Positions 7,176 to 17,682 of a DNA stretch of 42,980 nucleotides are shown here, piece after piece (the stretch's first letter is position 1; the number at the start of each line of letters is the position of its first letter). The notes beneath the pieces are model-generated. The model saw only the letters and a program-made list of their open reading frames with translations, was not told the origin of the DNA and searched no databases. The stretch is taken from positions 1-42,980 of the forward strand of contig ONPN01000043.1 in assembly GCA_900319695.1 (NCBI GenBank). Reading direction: 5' to 3'. Position numbers and translations under genes: made by a program. The stretch comes from an uncultured Eubacteriales bacterium. Lineage in GTDB: Bacteria > Bacillota > Clostridia > Oscillospirales > Oscillospiraceae.

Positions 7176-7871
7176 ATGATAGGCTTCTATGACTATACCG
7201 TCGTCCTGACCTATTTCTCGCTCCTGTCCGCCATGACGGGGATCATTGTGTCGCTGTCCGGCAGCGGGCATCCGTATTACGGCTGCCTCTTCCTGCTGTT
7301 CTGCGGCCTGTTTGACGCCTTTGACGGCAAGGTCGCCCGGACCAAGAAGGGGAGAACCAAGATGGAGATGGACTTTGGCATCCAGATCGACTCCCTGTCC
7401 GATCTTGTCGCCTTCGGGGTTCTGCCGGCCTGCATCGGCGCGGCGCTGATCCGCGTCTCCCCGTATCTGACCCGCGTGCTTGAGGGCATGACGGTGCGCT
7501 GGGAGATCGCCTCCGGCAAGTTCCTGCTGCACGCCTGCCTGGTGCTCTATGTGCTGGCGGCGCTGATCCGCCTCGCGTACTACAACGTCACCGAGGAGGA
7601 GCGCCAGCAGACGGAGAGCGGCTCACGCAAGGAGTATCTTGGCCTGCCGGTCACCTCGGCGGCGCTGGTCTTCCCCTTTGTGCTCATGCTGCAGTATCTG
7701 ACCAAGGCGGACATCACGCTGGCCTATATGGCTGTGAGTCTGCTGACCGGGGCCCTCTTTATCAGCCCCATTTCCGTCCGCAAGCCCGGCATGAGGGGCA
7801 TCCTCATCATGGTGGGTATCGGCGCGGTCGAATTCTTCCTGCTCCTGTTCTGGAAGGTGATCGTGAAGTGA
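7176..7871 (+). CDS. pssA: CDP-diacylglycerol-serine O-phosphatidyltransferase
   Basis: Integral membrane CDP-alcohol phosphatidyltransferase (231 residues) making phosphatidylserine from CDP-diacylglycerol and serine. The catalytic motif reads DAFDGKVAR, then 12 residues, then GIQIDSLSD. The DG..AR and G...D...D acids are all present, with the 12-residue spacer seen in clostridial PssA rather than 8. Several membrane helices follow. ATG 7176 is chosen (AGAGAGGA 7 bases ahead) over a GTG at 7107 that would overlap the promoter. Overlap of four bases (GTGA) with psd shows coupling of the two steps to phosphatidylethanolamine. Confidence 0.93.
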   Translation: MIGFYDYTVVLTYFSLLSAMTGIIVSLSGSGHPYYGCLFLLFCGLFDAFDGKVARTKKGRTKMEMDFGIQIDSLSDLVAFGVLPACIGAALIRVSPYLTRVLEGMTVRWEIASGKFLLHACLVLYVLAALIRLAYYNVTEEERQQTESGSRKEYLGLPVTSAALVFPFVLMLQYLTKADITLAYMAVSLLTGALFISPISVRKPGMRGILIMVGIGAVEFFLLLFWKVIVK

Positions 7872-8713
7872 GACCCGGAATCAGACCTGCGCCGGAGGGA
7901 ACCGCGCTGCGCTTCCTGTACGGAAAACCGGCGGGACGGGCAATACTAAAAATCGCCGCGTCCAGACCCCTGTCAAAGCTCGCGGGGCGATTTATGGACT
8001 CCCGGCTGTCAAAGCCGCTTATAAGACCCTTTGCCCGCAAAAACGGCATCCGCATGGAGGACTATCTGCCGCTTCCGTACCCCTGCTTCAACGCATTTTT
8101 CTGCCGTCCCATCCGCAAGGAGCTGCGGCCCATCCCGGACGGGGACGGCGTTTTCATGTCCCCCTGCGACGGGCTTGTGAGCGCCTATCGCATCACGGAC
8201 GGCCTGGTCCTGCCCATCAAGCAGAGCAGCTATACCGTGGCGGAGCTCCTGGGCGGCGATCCCGCGGCGGAGAGATTCCGCGACGGGGTGTGCATCGTCT
8301 TTCGCCTCTGTGTGCAGCACTACCACCGCTACGCCTATGTGGACGCGGGAAGGATCGTTTCAAGGCGTTTTATCCCCGGAGAGCTTCACACCGTGCGCCC
8401 CATCGCCCTTGCGGCCCTGCCGGTGTTTACGCGCAACTGCCGCGAATACTGCCTCATGGAGACCGCGCATTTCGGCGCCGTCGCCCAGATCGAGGTGGGC
8501 GCGATGCTGGTCGGAAAGGTGTTAAACTACAAGGGCGCGGGCTTCCCGTTTTGCAAGGGCGAGGAGAAGGGCCGCTTCCTCTACGGCGGCAGCACCGTGG
8601 TGCTCCTGCTGGAGAAGGATCGCGTCGAGCTGGATGAGGAGCTCTTTGAAAACACCGCGCAGGGTCTCGAAACCCCGGTGCAGATGGGTGAAATCCTCGG
8701 AAAAGCATTATAG
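7868..8713 (+). CDS. psd: Phosphatidylserine decarboxylase
   Basis: Pyruvoyl-dependent enzyme converting phosphatidylserine to phosphatidylethanolamine at the membrane (281 residues). The self-cleavage motif GGST is at 240-243 (cleavage between G241 and S242, with S242 giving the pyruvoyl group). The His-rich segment CVQHYHRYAYVD (148-159) and METAHFGAVAQIEVGAMLVG (197-216) hold the other active-site residues. The start is GTG 7868, overlapping the pssA stop. A strong hairpin terminator follows. The gene pair is complete and apparently functional. Confidence 0.95.
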   Translation: MRPGIRPAPEGTALRFLYGKPAGRAILKIAASRPLSKLAGRFMDSRLSKPLIRPFARKNGIRMEDYLPLPYPCFNAFFCRPIRKELRPIPDGDGVFMSPCDGLVSAYRITDGLVLPIKQSSYTVAELLGGDPAAERFRDGVCIVFRLCVQHYHRYAYVDAGRIVSRRFIPGELHTVRPIALAALPVFTRNCREYCLMETAHFGAVAQIEVGAMLVGKVLNYKGAGFPFCKGEEKGRFLYGGSTVVLLLEKDRVELDEELFENTAQGLETPVQMGEILGKAL

Positions 8714-8726
8714 AAATTTTTAAAAG

Positions 8727-8775
8727 CAATCCCGCCGAACCATCCAAAACGGTTCGGCGGGATTGCGGCTCTTTT
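8727..8775. terminator. Bidirectional terminator between psd and the EAL gene
   Basis: CAATCCCGCCGAACC (8727-8741) pairs perfectly with 8751-8765. A T-rich stretch follows on the plus strand (CTCTTTTTC), and CTTTTAAAAATT follows on the minus strand, so it can serve both convergent genes. Confidence 0.9.
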
Positions 8776-8779
8776 TCGC

Positions 8780-11700
8780 TTATTCTTTGCCCGACCGCGC
8801 GCTCTCCTGTCCGGCGCCGGTGCCTCTCATCTTCCAGGCTCTGACGCCCACGACCATTTTCTGCTCGCCGTTTTCCCGGAACAGGGCGAGCTTGAGCGTG
8901 ACCGGCCTGACCTGCCCGTTGATGAGGAGCCGGTACTGAATCTTGCAGTTTCCATGCTCTCTGATCTCGCGTATCATCCGGTCAAACTGAAACTGCTCAA
9001 GGAAGGCGGGCCAATCCTCCGGGAGAATGTGCTTTTCGGCGTTGGTGATTGCCTGGCGGAAAAAGTCGTCGCCCTCCTTGGCAACGCCCAGACTGTCGTA
9101 ATCTTCGGAGGAGCCGAACTGAACAAAGTGACCTGTCGCGGGATCGACCGCGTAGAGACTGAGGAAGTCGTCAGACAGGGCCATCACGCGCGCGAGGGTG
9201 TCCCGCTCCTTCCGCAGCTCCTCAAAATGGGCCTTCTGCTTCATCTGGTCGTCGATGACGCTGATGCCCACGATGATGCGGTTGCCGTCCCGCTGCAGGC
9301 GCGAAACCTTCATGCTGACATAGACCGGCACGCCTGTGTCGACCAGGCGGTAGGTGGCGGTGAAGACGCCCTGCTGATCCAGCGCGCGGATGATATTCTC
9401 CTTCGTGAAGGCGGCGTAAAAGTTTTCACGATCGTCTGCGTAGATGCGGTGGGAGTTCTGTCTGCTCGACTCAAAGAAATCCTCGCCGTGGTGCTCCATG
9501 GAGAGTTCCTCTCCGCCGACGCGGGAGGAATATTCAATGTAGTGATCCGTATCCAGATCGATGACGTAGATGCTGTAATAGTCGGCGGCCAGGGCGCGCG
9601 CGATCTCCGCATAGGAGGCGCCCTCCTCCGGGTCCGTGATCGAGATCACCGCGATCGCCACGGCATAGGTGTCCGTGACGGGGTTGACGCCGATGCGGCG
9701 GGCGAAGGAGTGGACGACGGTCCCGTCCGGCATGGTCTCGTCATAGAAGGCCCGCAGTCCCTGCTCGCAGCAGGTTTTCACAATGTTCTTCATAAAGGGG
9801 TCGCTGTATTTCTCATAGCGCCCGCTTTCGTTCGACAGGTCGAAGCCGAAGAAGCGCTTGATGAAATCCCGGTAGGACTGGTTGCTGCGCGAAAAGCGGG
9901 AGCGATCGCCCTGAACCTCCACAATGCCCATCGGCAGGGTGTTGAAGGAGTTGTGCAGGGCGTCAGCCTCCTCATTGGCGATGACGCCGAGGTCATAGAG
10001 ATTCACACGGCCGATGGAATCATAGTAAGCGGACTCCTCGGGGTTCTCGGCCTCGCTCCAAATGCCCTTCTCGTGCCGCTCGGTCACCGCCTCAAGGGGC
10101 ACCGGTCTGCTGAAGTAGTAGCCCTGAAATTTGGAGCAGCCGATCTCCTGCAAAAAGCGAACCTGCGTCAAAGTCTCAACGCCCTCGCAGACGGTGTCCA
10201 GACCCAGGGCGGTGGCCATCTTCATCAGCTCTCTCAGGATGATCTTGCCGTCCTCGCCCTCGTCGAGCTTCTGCATAAAGCCCATGTCGAACTTGAGCAG
10301 GTTGAATTTGATGCTCTGCAGCACGTCCAGCGACGAGTAGCCGCTGCCGAAATCGTCCATCCACACGGGGAAGCCGAGACTCTGGAAGCGCTCAACCTGC
10401 GTCTTCATAAAGGTGAAGTTCCTGCCGATCACGCTCTCGGTGATCTCGATGGTGATCCTGTCCCGGCTGACGCCGGCCTCGTCCACACGCTTTCTGATCT
10501 CCTCCACAATGTCGCAGGCGTCGAAGTCGGAGCGGGAGAGATTGATGGAGTGGGGAATGGTGAACAGACCCTCAGCGGCCTGCTTTTTGATTTTTTCCAA
10601 TACCTGCTCGAGCACAAAGAGGTCGAGCTTGTAGATCAGCCCCGCGTCCTCCAGATAGGGGATGAATTCAGCGGGGGAGAGGAAGCCCTCGTTCGGGTCG
10701 ATCCACCTCGCCAGCGCCTCCACGTCGCAGACCTTCCCGCTGATCGCTCTCACAATGGGCTGATAATAAACCTGAATCCACTTCTCGGAGATGGCCCTGT
10801 CGATGTTCGAGCGGATATACTGACGGCGCTTCATCTCGTCGCTCATCGCCTTGCTGTAATAGATGAAGCTGGAGATGTCGCTCTTCTTCAGCTTGTCACA
10901 GGCGATTTTGGCCATGTCGTAGGCGGAGCTGACGGGCACCTCTCCCAAGCGGGTTGTGTACACGCCGACACGGATGGGCAGCGTGTTGCCGCCGTTGATC
11001 TTCCGCGCCTCCCGGAACAGCAGCTTCAGCGTGTCCTCCAGGCCGTCTTCTGCGGTGAAGACCGCAAAACGGTCGGCTGCGATGTGGCCGCAGTTTTCCC
11101 CGCCGTAAATGCTCACCAGAAGCTGGGAAAACGAGCGCAGCAGCTTGTCCCCCTCGGCAAAGCTGTACTTGTAGTTGAAGTACTTCATGCCGTTGAGGTC
11201 TATATACAGCAGCACAGCCGTCTCGCCCCGCCGGAGCATGGCGTCCTTTCCGGCCTCGGCCAGATCAAAGAAATACGAAAGGTTCGGCAGCCCGGTCAGC
11301 TCGTCGTAATAGTTGGTTTTGAGGATGCTCTCCTCATGCAGGGCGTTGGCGAGGACCGCGTTCAGACTGCCGTTCTGCCCCTCGCGCTCCTCTGTGTAGG
11401 CGCCCTCGTCTGTATACCAGACGTAAGCCAGCCGGAAACCCGACGGAACATAGACGAACTTGCCCAGGGCGTGGATCATCCGACAGCTCCCGCCGTCCCT
11501 GGCCTGCAGACGGTATATGGATTCAAAGCGTCCGCCGTCGCGCATAAAGCGGGACACCGCGTTGCCGACTCTCGCCACATCGTCCGGATGCACGTGGGTG
11601 AACGGATTGCGCGCCATCTCGCTATACGCCTCTTCGAGACTGTCGGCCCCGAGCAGCTCCGCAAAGCCGGCGGAGAGCGCAAGCGGAACGACGCGGCCGT

Positions 11701-11782
11701 CGACAAGCTGAAAGACGGCATGCGGCGTTGGCAGCCCCTCGAGGAAGGCCTGCTCCGGTTGAGAAAACTGATACCTGTTCAT
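8780..11782 (-). CDS. c-di-GMP phosphodiesterase with PAS, degenerate GGDEF and EAL domains
   Basis: A 1000-residue cytoplasmic protein with no membrane segments seen. Order: PAS-like domain (about 10-130), GGDEF domain (about 150-310) whose signature is AADRF (235-239) instead of GGDEF, EAL domain (about 325-575), and two further PAS-like sensor regions (about 630-990). The EAL part keeps its catalytic residues: EAL itself at 355-357, NLSRS (414-418), the Glu in EITES, DDFGSGYSS (476-484), KFD and the E of CEGVET. It should therefore cleave c-di-GMP to pGpG, while the GGDEF domain can at most bind GTP as a regulatory site. Promoter at 11862-11890; the start ATG is preceded by GAAGGTGA. It lies just downstream of a diguanylate cyclase on the same strand. 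Confidence 0.92.
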   Translation of the reverse strand: MNRYQFSQPEQAFLEGLPTPHAVFQLVDGRVVPLALSAGFAELLGADSLEEAYSEMARNPFTHVHPDDVARVGNAVSRFMRDGGRFESIYRLQARDGGSCRMIHALGKFVYVPSGFRLAYVWYTDEGAYTEEREGQNGSLNAVLANALHEESILKTNYYDELTGLPNLSYFFDLAEAGKDAMLRRGETAVLLYIDLNGMKYFNYKYSFAEGDKLLRSFSQLLVSIYGGENCGHIAADRFAVFTAEDGLEDTLKLLFREARKINGGNTLPIRVGVYTTRLGEVPVSSAYDMAKIACDKLKKSDISSFIYYSKAMSDEMKRRQYIRSNIDRAISEKWIQVYYQPIVRAISGKVCDVEALARWIDPNEGFLSPAEFIPYLEDAGLIYKLDLFVLEQVLEKIKKQAAEGLFTIPHSINLSRSDFDACDIVEEIRKRVDEAGVSRDRITIEITESVIGRNFTFMKTQVERFQSLGFPVWMDDFGSGYSSLDVLQSIKFNLLKFDMGFMQKLDEGEDGKIILRELMKMATALGLDTVCEGVETLTQVRFLQEIGCSKFQGYYFSRPVPLEAVTERHEKGIWSEAENPEESAYYDSIGRVNLYDLGVIANEEADALHNSFNTLPMGIVEVQGDRSRFSRSNQSYRDFIKRFFGFDLSNESGRYEKYSDPFMKNIVKTCCEQGLRAFYDETMPDGTVVHSFARRIGVNPVTDTYAVAIAVISITDPEEGASYAEIARALAADYYSIYVIDLDTDHYIEYSSRVGGEELSMEHHGEDFFESSRQNSHRIYADDRENFYAAFTKENIIRALDQQGVFTATYRLVDTGVPVYVSMKVSRLQRDGNRIIVGISVIDDQMKQKAHFEELRKERDTLARVMALSDDFLSLYAVDPATGHFVQFGSSEDYDSLGVAKEGDDFFRQAITNAEKHILPEDWPAFLEQFQFDRMIREIREHGNCKIQYRLLINGQVRPVTLKLALFRENGEQKMVVGVRAWKMRGTGAGQESARSGKE

Positions 11783-11861
11783 GATGTCACCTTCATACGG
11801 AAGCGGTCTAACGTTTATCTCTGTTGCAGCGAGGAAAAATATCCCAAAATACTTACTCTAT

Positions 11862-11890
11862 ATTATATAAAAGAAGAAGGGAAATATCAA
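11862..11890 (-). promoter_or_regulatory. Promoter of the EAL gene
   Basis: On the minus strand TTGATA (11890-11885), 17 bases, TATAAT (11867-11862). It gives the phosphodiesterase its own transcript, with a leader of about 75 bases. Confidence 0.7.
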
Positions 11891-11947
11891 GTTTTTTGAT
11901 GCATTTTTTCAACAGCCCGGAGCCCGGGCAAAATCCCGCACAAAGCT

Positions 11948-11988
11948 GCAAGGGAGAGAGGACACGCGCGACGTTCTCTCTCCCTTGC
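11948..11988 (-). terminator. Hairpin after the diguanylate cyclase gene
   Basis: A 13-base arm (CAAGGGAGAGAG core) pairs with its complement across a 15-base loop, starting 6 bases after the stop codon. No clear U-run follows on the minus strand, so it may be a weak terminator or a 3'-end stabiliser. Confidence 0.5.
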
Positions 11989-11993
11989 TCATC

Positions 11994-13358
11994 TCATGTT
12001 GTCATGCCGCTTTCGTAAAAATAGCAGCCGTCCTTGCCGTTGTGTTTGACGTGGTAAAGCGCGATGTCTGCCTCATTCAGCACATCCTGGATGGTCCCGC
12101 CATCCCGGCAAAAGGCGACGCCGGCGCTCAACGTGATGCGGGGCAGGCCGTCCGCCGTGTCGCACAGATCGCGGTTGATCTGCTCGATCTTTTTCCTGAT
12201 AAGCGCCCGGGTCCGCTTGTCCACATGGACCATCAGCACGGCAAACTCATCCCCGCCGATGCGGCAGACATAGTCGTCGGCGCGGAAATACGCTTTGAGT
12301 GTAGTCACAATCTTTTTCAGCACCAGGTCTCCGACCTCATGGCCGTGCCCGTCGTTGATCTCCTTGAAAAGGTCGGCGTCCAGGAGAATGACCGCCGTGC
12401 TGTCCGGGTCAATGCCGTTGGCGATCAGGTCGAAGCCCGCGCGGTTGTACGCGCCGGTCAGCGCGTCGTGCGAGGCTTTGAAAGACAGGTTCTGGATGCT
12501 GCGCTTATAGGCGGAATACATCTTGTTGTACGTGGCCGCGAGGTATCGGAACTCATGCGCCCCCATGATCGGCAGACTCTGATCCTGCTTGATGTGATCC
12601 ACCGCCCGCAGCAGGGGATTGATGCCGAGCTTCGTCGTGATCTCCAGAATCAGGACAAGGCCGACAGACTGCAGGACGATCAGCACCGCGATCCACACGA
12701 GGTCGTTGTGCATGCGCAGCTCCATGGCCTCCTGCGTCCCGTGCGTACCGTTTTTGAGAGCCGCAATGCACTGGCTCAGATGCATGCGGATGCGGTCCTT
12801 TTGATCGCAATAGTTGTCGTCGTGCATCAGCTGCGCGGCGCGCGCTTTTTTTTCGGCGGGAGAGCGCGCCTCGTCCTCCGCGCTCAGCCGTACGGCGCGC
12901 ATGGTCTCGGGAATGTCGTCGTCTCCCTGTGCCGAGAGCATCAGCAGCATGGCGTAATACTCCGTATCCATCAGGGACACGGATTCCTCCATGGCGCCTT
13001 TAAGCTCCGCCAGCGCGTCGGAGTCCGGCAGACTGCTCTCCATATGCGCAAGGGCCTTCTCGCGCCGACAGGCCTCCTCCGCCTCATGGAAGTAATTGTC
13101 CAGATGCGCCCGATCACCCAGAACGGCGTAGGACTGGGCCTCTTCCGTAAGATAGTCGGACGCGTTCATCAGGCTGGAAGCGGCGTCCTGCAGATCAATG
13201 TAGGTGTCCGTGGCCTTTGACAGGGCATGGAAGGAGTTGATGGTCCGATAGGTCATGATCAGCAGCACAGCCGTCACAGTGACGGAGATGAGCAGCATCA
13301 AGGTGTAGGTTAAACGGAGAGAGAGCCCTTCCTCCTTCGCCTTTTTTACAATATTCAT
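11994..13358 (-). CDS. Membrane-bound diguanylate cyclase
   Basis: A 454-residue protein making c-di-GMP from two GTP. A membrane helix near residues 15-35 and a second near 215-240 bracket an outside, largely helical sensor region of about 180 residues (four-helix-bundle type, no recognised Pfam domain). The GGDEF domain follows: intact GGDEF in CRIGGDEFAVLMV, and an RxxD product-inhibition site (RADD) exactly five residues before it, as in feedback-inhibited cyclases. HDALTGAYNRAGF marks the domain entry. ATG 13358 is chosen because GGAGGG sits 7 bases before it; ATG 13373 would overlap that site. Together with the neighbouring EAL protein it forms a c-di-GMP make/break pair. Confidence 0.9.
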   Translation of the reverse strand: MNIVKKAKEEGLSLRLTYTLMLLISVTVTAVLLIMTYRTINSFHALSKATDTYIDLQDAASSLMNASDYLTEEAQSYAVLGDRAHLDNYFHEAEEACRREKALAHMESSLPDSDALAELKGAMEESVSLMDTEYYAMLLMLSAQGDDDIPETMRAVRLSAEDEARSPAEKKARAAQLMHDDNYCDQKDRIRMHLSQCIAALKNGTHGTQEAMELRMHNDLVWIAVLIVLQSVGLVLILEITTKLGINPLLRAVDHIKQDQSLPIMGAHEFRYLAATYNKMYSAYKRSIQNLSFKASHDALTGAYNRAGFDLIANGIDPDSTAVILLDADLFKEINDGHGHEVGDLVLKKIVTTLKAYFRADDYVCRIGGDEFAVLMVHVDKRTRALIRKKIEQINRDLCDTADGLPRITLSAGVAFCRDGGTIQDVLNEADIALYHVKHNGKDGCYFYESGMTT

Positions 13359-13548
13359 GACAGAACCCTCCATGCTTTGTCCGGGCCGGAAACACCTGAC
13401 CGGAAGGGCAGGCGCCGCCTGAAAGCGCCTGCCGGAAATGTGCTATTATTTATCAATACATGATAATAACATCTTTTTCAACAAATCACAACCGTTTTTT
13501 GAGGCTGATCATAGAAGCGCCGAGTCGCGGCAAAAAATGAGAAAGAGA

Positions 13549-15148
<1,600 letters not shown>

Positions 15149-15210
15149 GCGAACGAGAGAAAACTGAGCGAATTTGTTTTATAGAAATTTTATAGAAAGG
15201 ATTGATTCCC

Positions 15211-16413
15211 ATGATTCTCGATACCTCCAAATATGTCGGCCCCTGCGCCTGCGGGCGCGACCATGAACTGCGCACCAAGCTGGTGGTGTGCGAGCACGGC
15301 GCGCTGAAAAACTTCGACAAGTACATGGAGGACGCCGGCCTCTCCGGCTTCCGCACCGTCATCTACGACACCAACACCTACAACCTCCCCGCCATCACCC
15401 ATGTGAAGGCGGATCAGGAGATTGTGCTCGAGGCCAAAGGCCTGCACAGTGAAAAGGGCCTCATCGAGGACTGCATGACCCGCTTCGTGCGCAAGCCCGA
15501 CTATGTGGTCGTGGTCGGCGGCGGCACGCTCATGGACTTCGGCCGCTACTCCGCCTGGAAGCTCGGCATCCCCTTCGTCGCCATCCCCACCATCGTCTCC
15601 TCCGACGGCTTCACCGCCGACATCTGCTCCATCATCATCGACGGGCAGAAAAAGTCCATCCCCATGCAGGCGGCAGACGCGGTCATCTGCGACATCGACG
15701 TCGTGGCCGGCGCGCCCATGTTCCTGACCATCGCGGGCGTGCAGGACATCATGGCGAAGGTCGTCTCCATCGCCGACTGGAAGATCGCCCACATCGTCTC
15801 CGGCGAGTATTTCTGCCAGAAGGTCTGCGACATGGCGCAGGAGGCCCTGGACCTCATGACCAAATGCGCGTATGACCTCAAGGCGGGCAAGGAGCCCGAT
15901 ATCGAGACCATGGCCTACACCCAGATGCTCTCGGGCCTGACCATGCAGATTTTGTCCAACTCTCGCGCCGCCTCCGGGGCCGAGCACCTGGTCGCCCACC
16001 TCGTGGAGATGAAGCCCCGCGGCTTTGAAAACGCCCACGGCCTGCACGGCGAGTGCGTCGGCGTCGGCACGCTCATGGTGGCGGACGCCTACCACAAGCT
16101 GGCCGAGCGCGAGACCATTGAGGTCAAGCCCTTTGAGCCCATCGACGAGGAGTGGGTACGCTGGGAGTTCGGCGATCTGGCCGACGGCATCCTCAAGGAA
16201 AATGCCAACGACGTGCTCAAGACCTTCCCGCCCGAGAACATCAAGGCGCACTGGCAGGAGATCCGCGACGTCCTCTACGCCGCCATCGGGGCCAAGCACA
16301 GTCTCGAAGAGCTGGGCATCGACCCGGCCGTGAAGGACAGCTTCCTGGACATCTCCTCCGCCATCCGCAACCGCCTCACGCTCGCCCGCATGACCAGACT
16401 GATCTGCAAGTAA
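15211..16413 (+). CDS. sn-Glycerol-1-phosphate dehydrogenase family protein (AraM/EgsA-like)
   Basis: A 400-residue member of the dehydroquinate synthase-like/iron-alcohol dehydrogenase fold. It shows an NAD-binding VVVVGGGTLMDFGRYSAW, the family loop IPTIVSSDGFTADICSII, and metal-ligand histidines in SGAEHLVAHLVEM and GLHGECVGVGTLM. Known AraM/EgsA enzymes interconvert DHAP and sn-glycerol-1-phosphate, and a related branch oxidises glycerol. Pairing with glpK suggests a role in glycerol or glycerophosphate metabolism, possibly as a stand-in for GlpA/GlpD; this is inference. ATG 15211 has AAAGGA 9 bases ahead; the TTG at 15202 is too close to that site. A hairpin ends the unit at 16431-16460. 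Confidence 0.8.
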   Translation: MILDTSKYVGPCACGRDHELRTKLVVCEHGALKNFDKYMEDAGLSGFRTVIYDTNTYNLPAITHVKADQEIVLEAKGLHSEKGLIEDCMTRFVRKPDYVVVVGGGTLMDFGRYSAWKLGIPFVAIPTIVSSDGFTADICSIIIDGQKKSIPMQAADAVICDIDVVAGAPMFLTIAGVQDIMAKVVSIADWKIAHIVSGEYFCQKVCDMAQEALDLMTKCAYDLKAGKEPDIETMAYTQMLSGLTMQILSNSRAASGAEHLVAHLVEMKPRGFENAHGLHGECVGVGTLMVADAYHKLAERETIEVKPFEPIDEEWVRWEFGDLADGILKENANDVLKTFPPENIKAHWQEIRDVLYAAIGAKHSLEELGIDPAVKDSFLDISSAIRNRLTLARMTRLICK

Positions 16414-16430
16414 TCCACAAAGAAAAGAAA

Positions 16431-16460
16431 ATGCGGCGGCTTCCTGTGAAGCCGCCGCAT
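16431..16460 (+). terminator. GC-rich hairpin ending the glpK unit
   Basis: Perfect 13-bp stem (ATGCGGCGGCTTC and its complement) around a CTGT loop, 17 bases after the dehydrogenase stop. It has no U-run on the plus strand. On the minus strand it is followed by ATTTTCTTTTCTTT, so it would terminate antisense transcripts better. Confidence 0.6.
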
Positions 16461-16481
16461 AAGATCGTGGAGGATAAAGCC

Positions 16482-17363
16482 GTGGAAAAGAAGAGCGCAT
16501 ATCAGCGGCATCTCCGCCGCCTGGGCGTCATTCTGTTTGCCCTGCACGGGGTTGAGATCCTGGCGCTTTTGCTGTTCTATGACTGGACGGGAACGGAGCA
16601 GTCGTGGGATGAAGGGCTGGGCCTTGTGATCGAGTGCCTGATGGCTTTCACTGCAGGGGGCAGCGCCATGCTGTCTGTAAAATACCCCAAGTGGAACAGA
16701 TGGCTGGCAATCTTTACAGCGCTGATCTTTTTCACACTGGCCTTTTTTATGACGGGAGGGGCGAAGGAGAATATCGACGATCTGATCGACCTGTCGCTGT
16801 TTCTGGTCGGCATGGTTCTGTATTTGCAGATACTCGAAGTGTCGCAGGACAGAGCGTGGCGGAAAACGCTCAAGGCAAAGCCGCTCTCCCTCGATCTGCG
16901 CCTGGGCGGCAGCGGCGACTGCTTTGATGCCCTCGTCATGGGCCCGCATCTGGAAATCAACCGGGAAATCACCGACGCGGTGGATCATTTTCTCGGCACG
17001 GCCGAGTACGCCGCACCGCTTCAACTGTATTTCCACTGCGCCGAGACGCTCTCCCCCATGGTGAGGGAGACGATGGAGGAGGCGCTGCGCGCCCATTACG
17101 AGGACGAGGAGCTCAAGGTCGACCGCTTTCTGGAGCAGCGCTTCGGCCGGGCGATGGGACTGATCCTCATCAGCATCTTGGCGCTGCAGCTTGTGAAGTA
17201 CTACTCCGGCGGGCAGAGCACCGCCATCGTCTGGACCATCATCAGCAATTTCGCCGCTTTCAGCCTCTGGCAGATCGGCAGCACCTTCTTTGAGGGCTCC
17301 GAGGCCAGGCGCAGGCTTCTGAAAATCCTGACCGCGAGGAATGCAAAGCTGCACTTTCAGTAA
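16482..17363 (+). CDS. Unknown multi-pass membrane protein
   Basis: Not recognised. GTG 16482 is chosen as start because GGAGGA lies exactly 7 bases upstream. An ATG at 16431 falls inside the terminator hairpin and lacks a ribosome site. The 293-residue product has four hydrophobic helices in the first 125 residues (first about 11-31), a cytoplasmic-looking middle region of about 100 residues rich in acidic residues (LDLRLGGSGDCFDALVMG, then HCAETLSPMVRETMEEALRAHYEDEEL), and two more helices before a basic tail (EARRRLLKILTARNAK). No transporter or enzyme motif is visible. Confidence 0.65.
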   Translation: MEKKSAYQRHLRRLGVILFALHGVEILALLLFYDWTGTEQSWDEGLGLVIECLMAFTAGGSAMLSVKYPKWNRWLAIFTALIFFTLAFFMTGGAKENIDDLIDLSLFLVGMVLYLQILEVSQDRAWRKTLKAKPLSLDLRLGGSGDCFDALVMGPHLEINREITDAVDHFLGTAEYAAPLQLYFHCAETLSPMVRETMEEALRAHYEDEELKVDRFLEQRFGRAMGLILISILALQLVKYYSGGQSTAIVWTIISNFAAFSLWQIGSTFFEGSEARRRLLKILTARNAKLHFQ

Positions 17364-17660
17364 ATCCCCATGCGGCCAGCCTCGCTACAATGAATAAAAG
17401 CTGAATCATGGGGATTTATACTGATTTTCATTAAAAAATAGACAACATCTATTTTTTATAGCGCCTTGTGGCGCGTTGAAAATCGTATAAGACGTCAGTT
17501 GCGTCAGCAACTGTATGCCGCCGCAGGTGGCATCTTTTCAATAAATAGTGTCGACTTTTTATTGAAAAATAGTATTACATGTGCATGAAATCAGGTTGCC
17601 GCATGAGCGGCGTGGATTTCGCACGCTCAAAAAACCTATAAAGGCGTCAGCTTTTATAGT
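17362..17660. other. Hairpin-dense non-coding region
   Basis: No gene is visible. The stretch contains, in order: AAATCCCCATG (17362) pairing with CATGGGGATTT (17407-17417); GATTTTCA (17423-17430) pairing with TGAAAATC (17477-17484) around two hairpins (AAAAAATAGA/TCTATTTTTT and GCGCC-TTGT-GGCGC), i.e. a three-way junction; AGTTGC-GTCA-GCAACT; ATGCCGCC-GCA-GGTGGCAT; an AT-rich hairpin TTTTCAATAAATAG against CTTTTTATTGAAAA around 17536-17569; GCCGC-ATGA-GCGGC; and CTATAAA/TTTATAG (17636-17659). This could be a structured RNA or a mosaic of mobile palindromes. Its first part resembles 26871-26956. Confidence 0.65.
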
Positions 17661-17682
17661 ATTCCTTAAGATTTCCTAAACA

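Noticed and set aside
8954-11899. A 981-residue open frame antisense to the EAL gene, and similar long mirror frames at 145-1107, 1129-2223, 2434-4002, 15190-16500, 18223-19497 and 32062-33714
   Set aside because: They lie opposite genes with clear families, have His/Val/Asp-rich low-complexity composition, and arise from GC-rich third positions.
16431-16481. ATG 16431 as the start of the unknown membrane protein
   Set aside because: It sits inside a perfect hairpin with no ribosome site; GTG 16482 has an ideal one.
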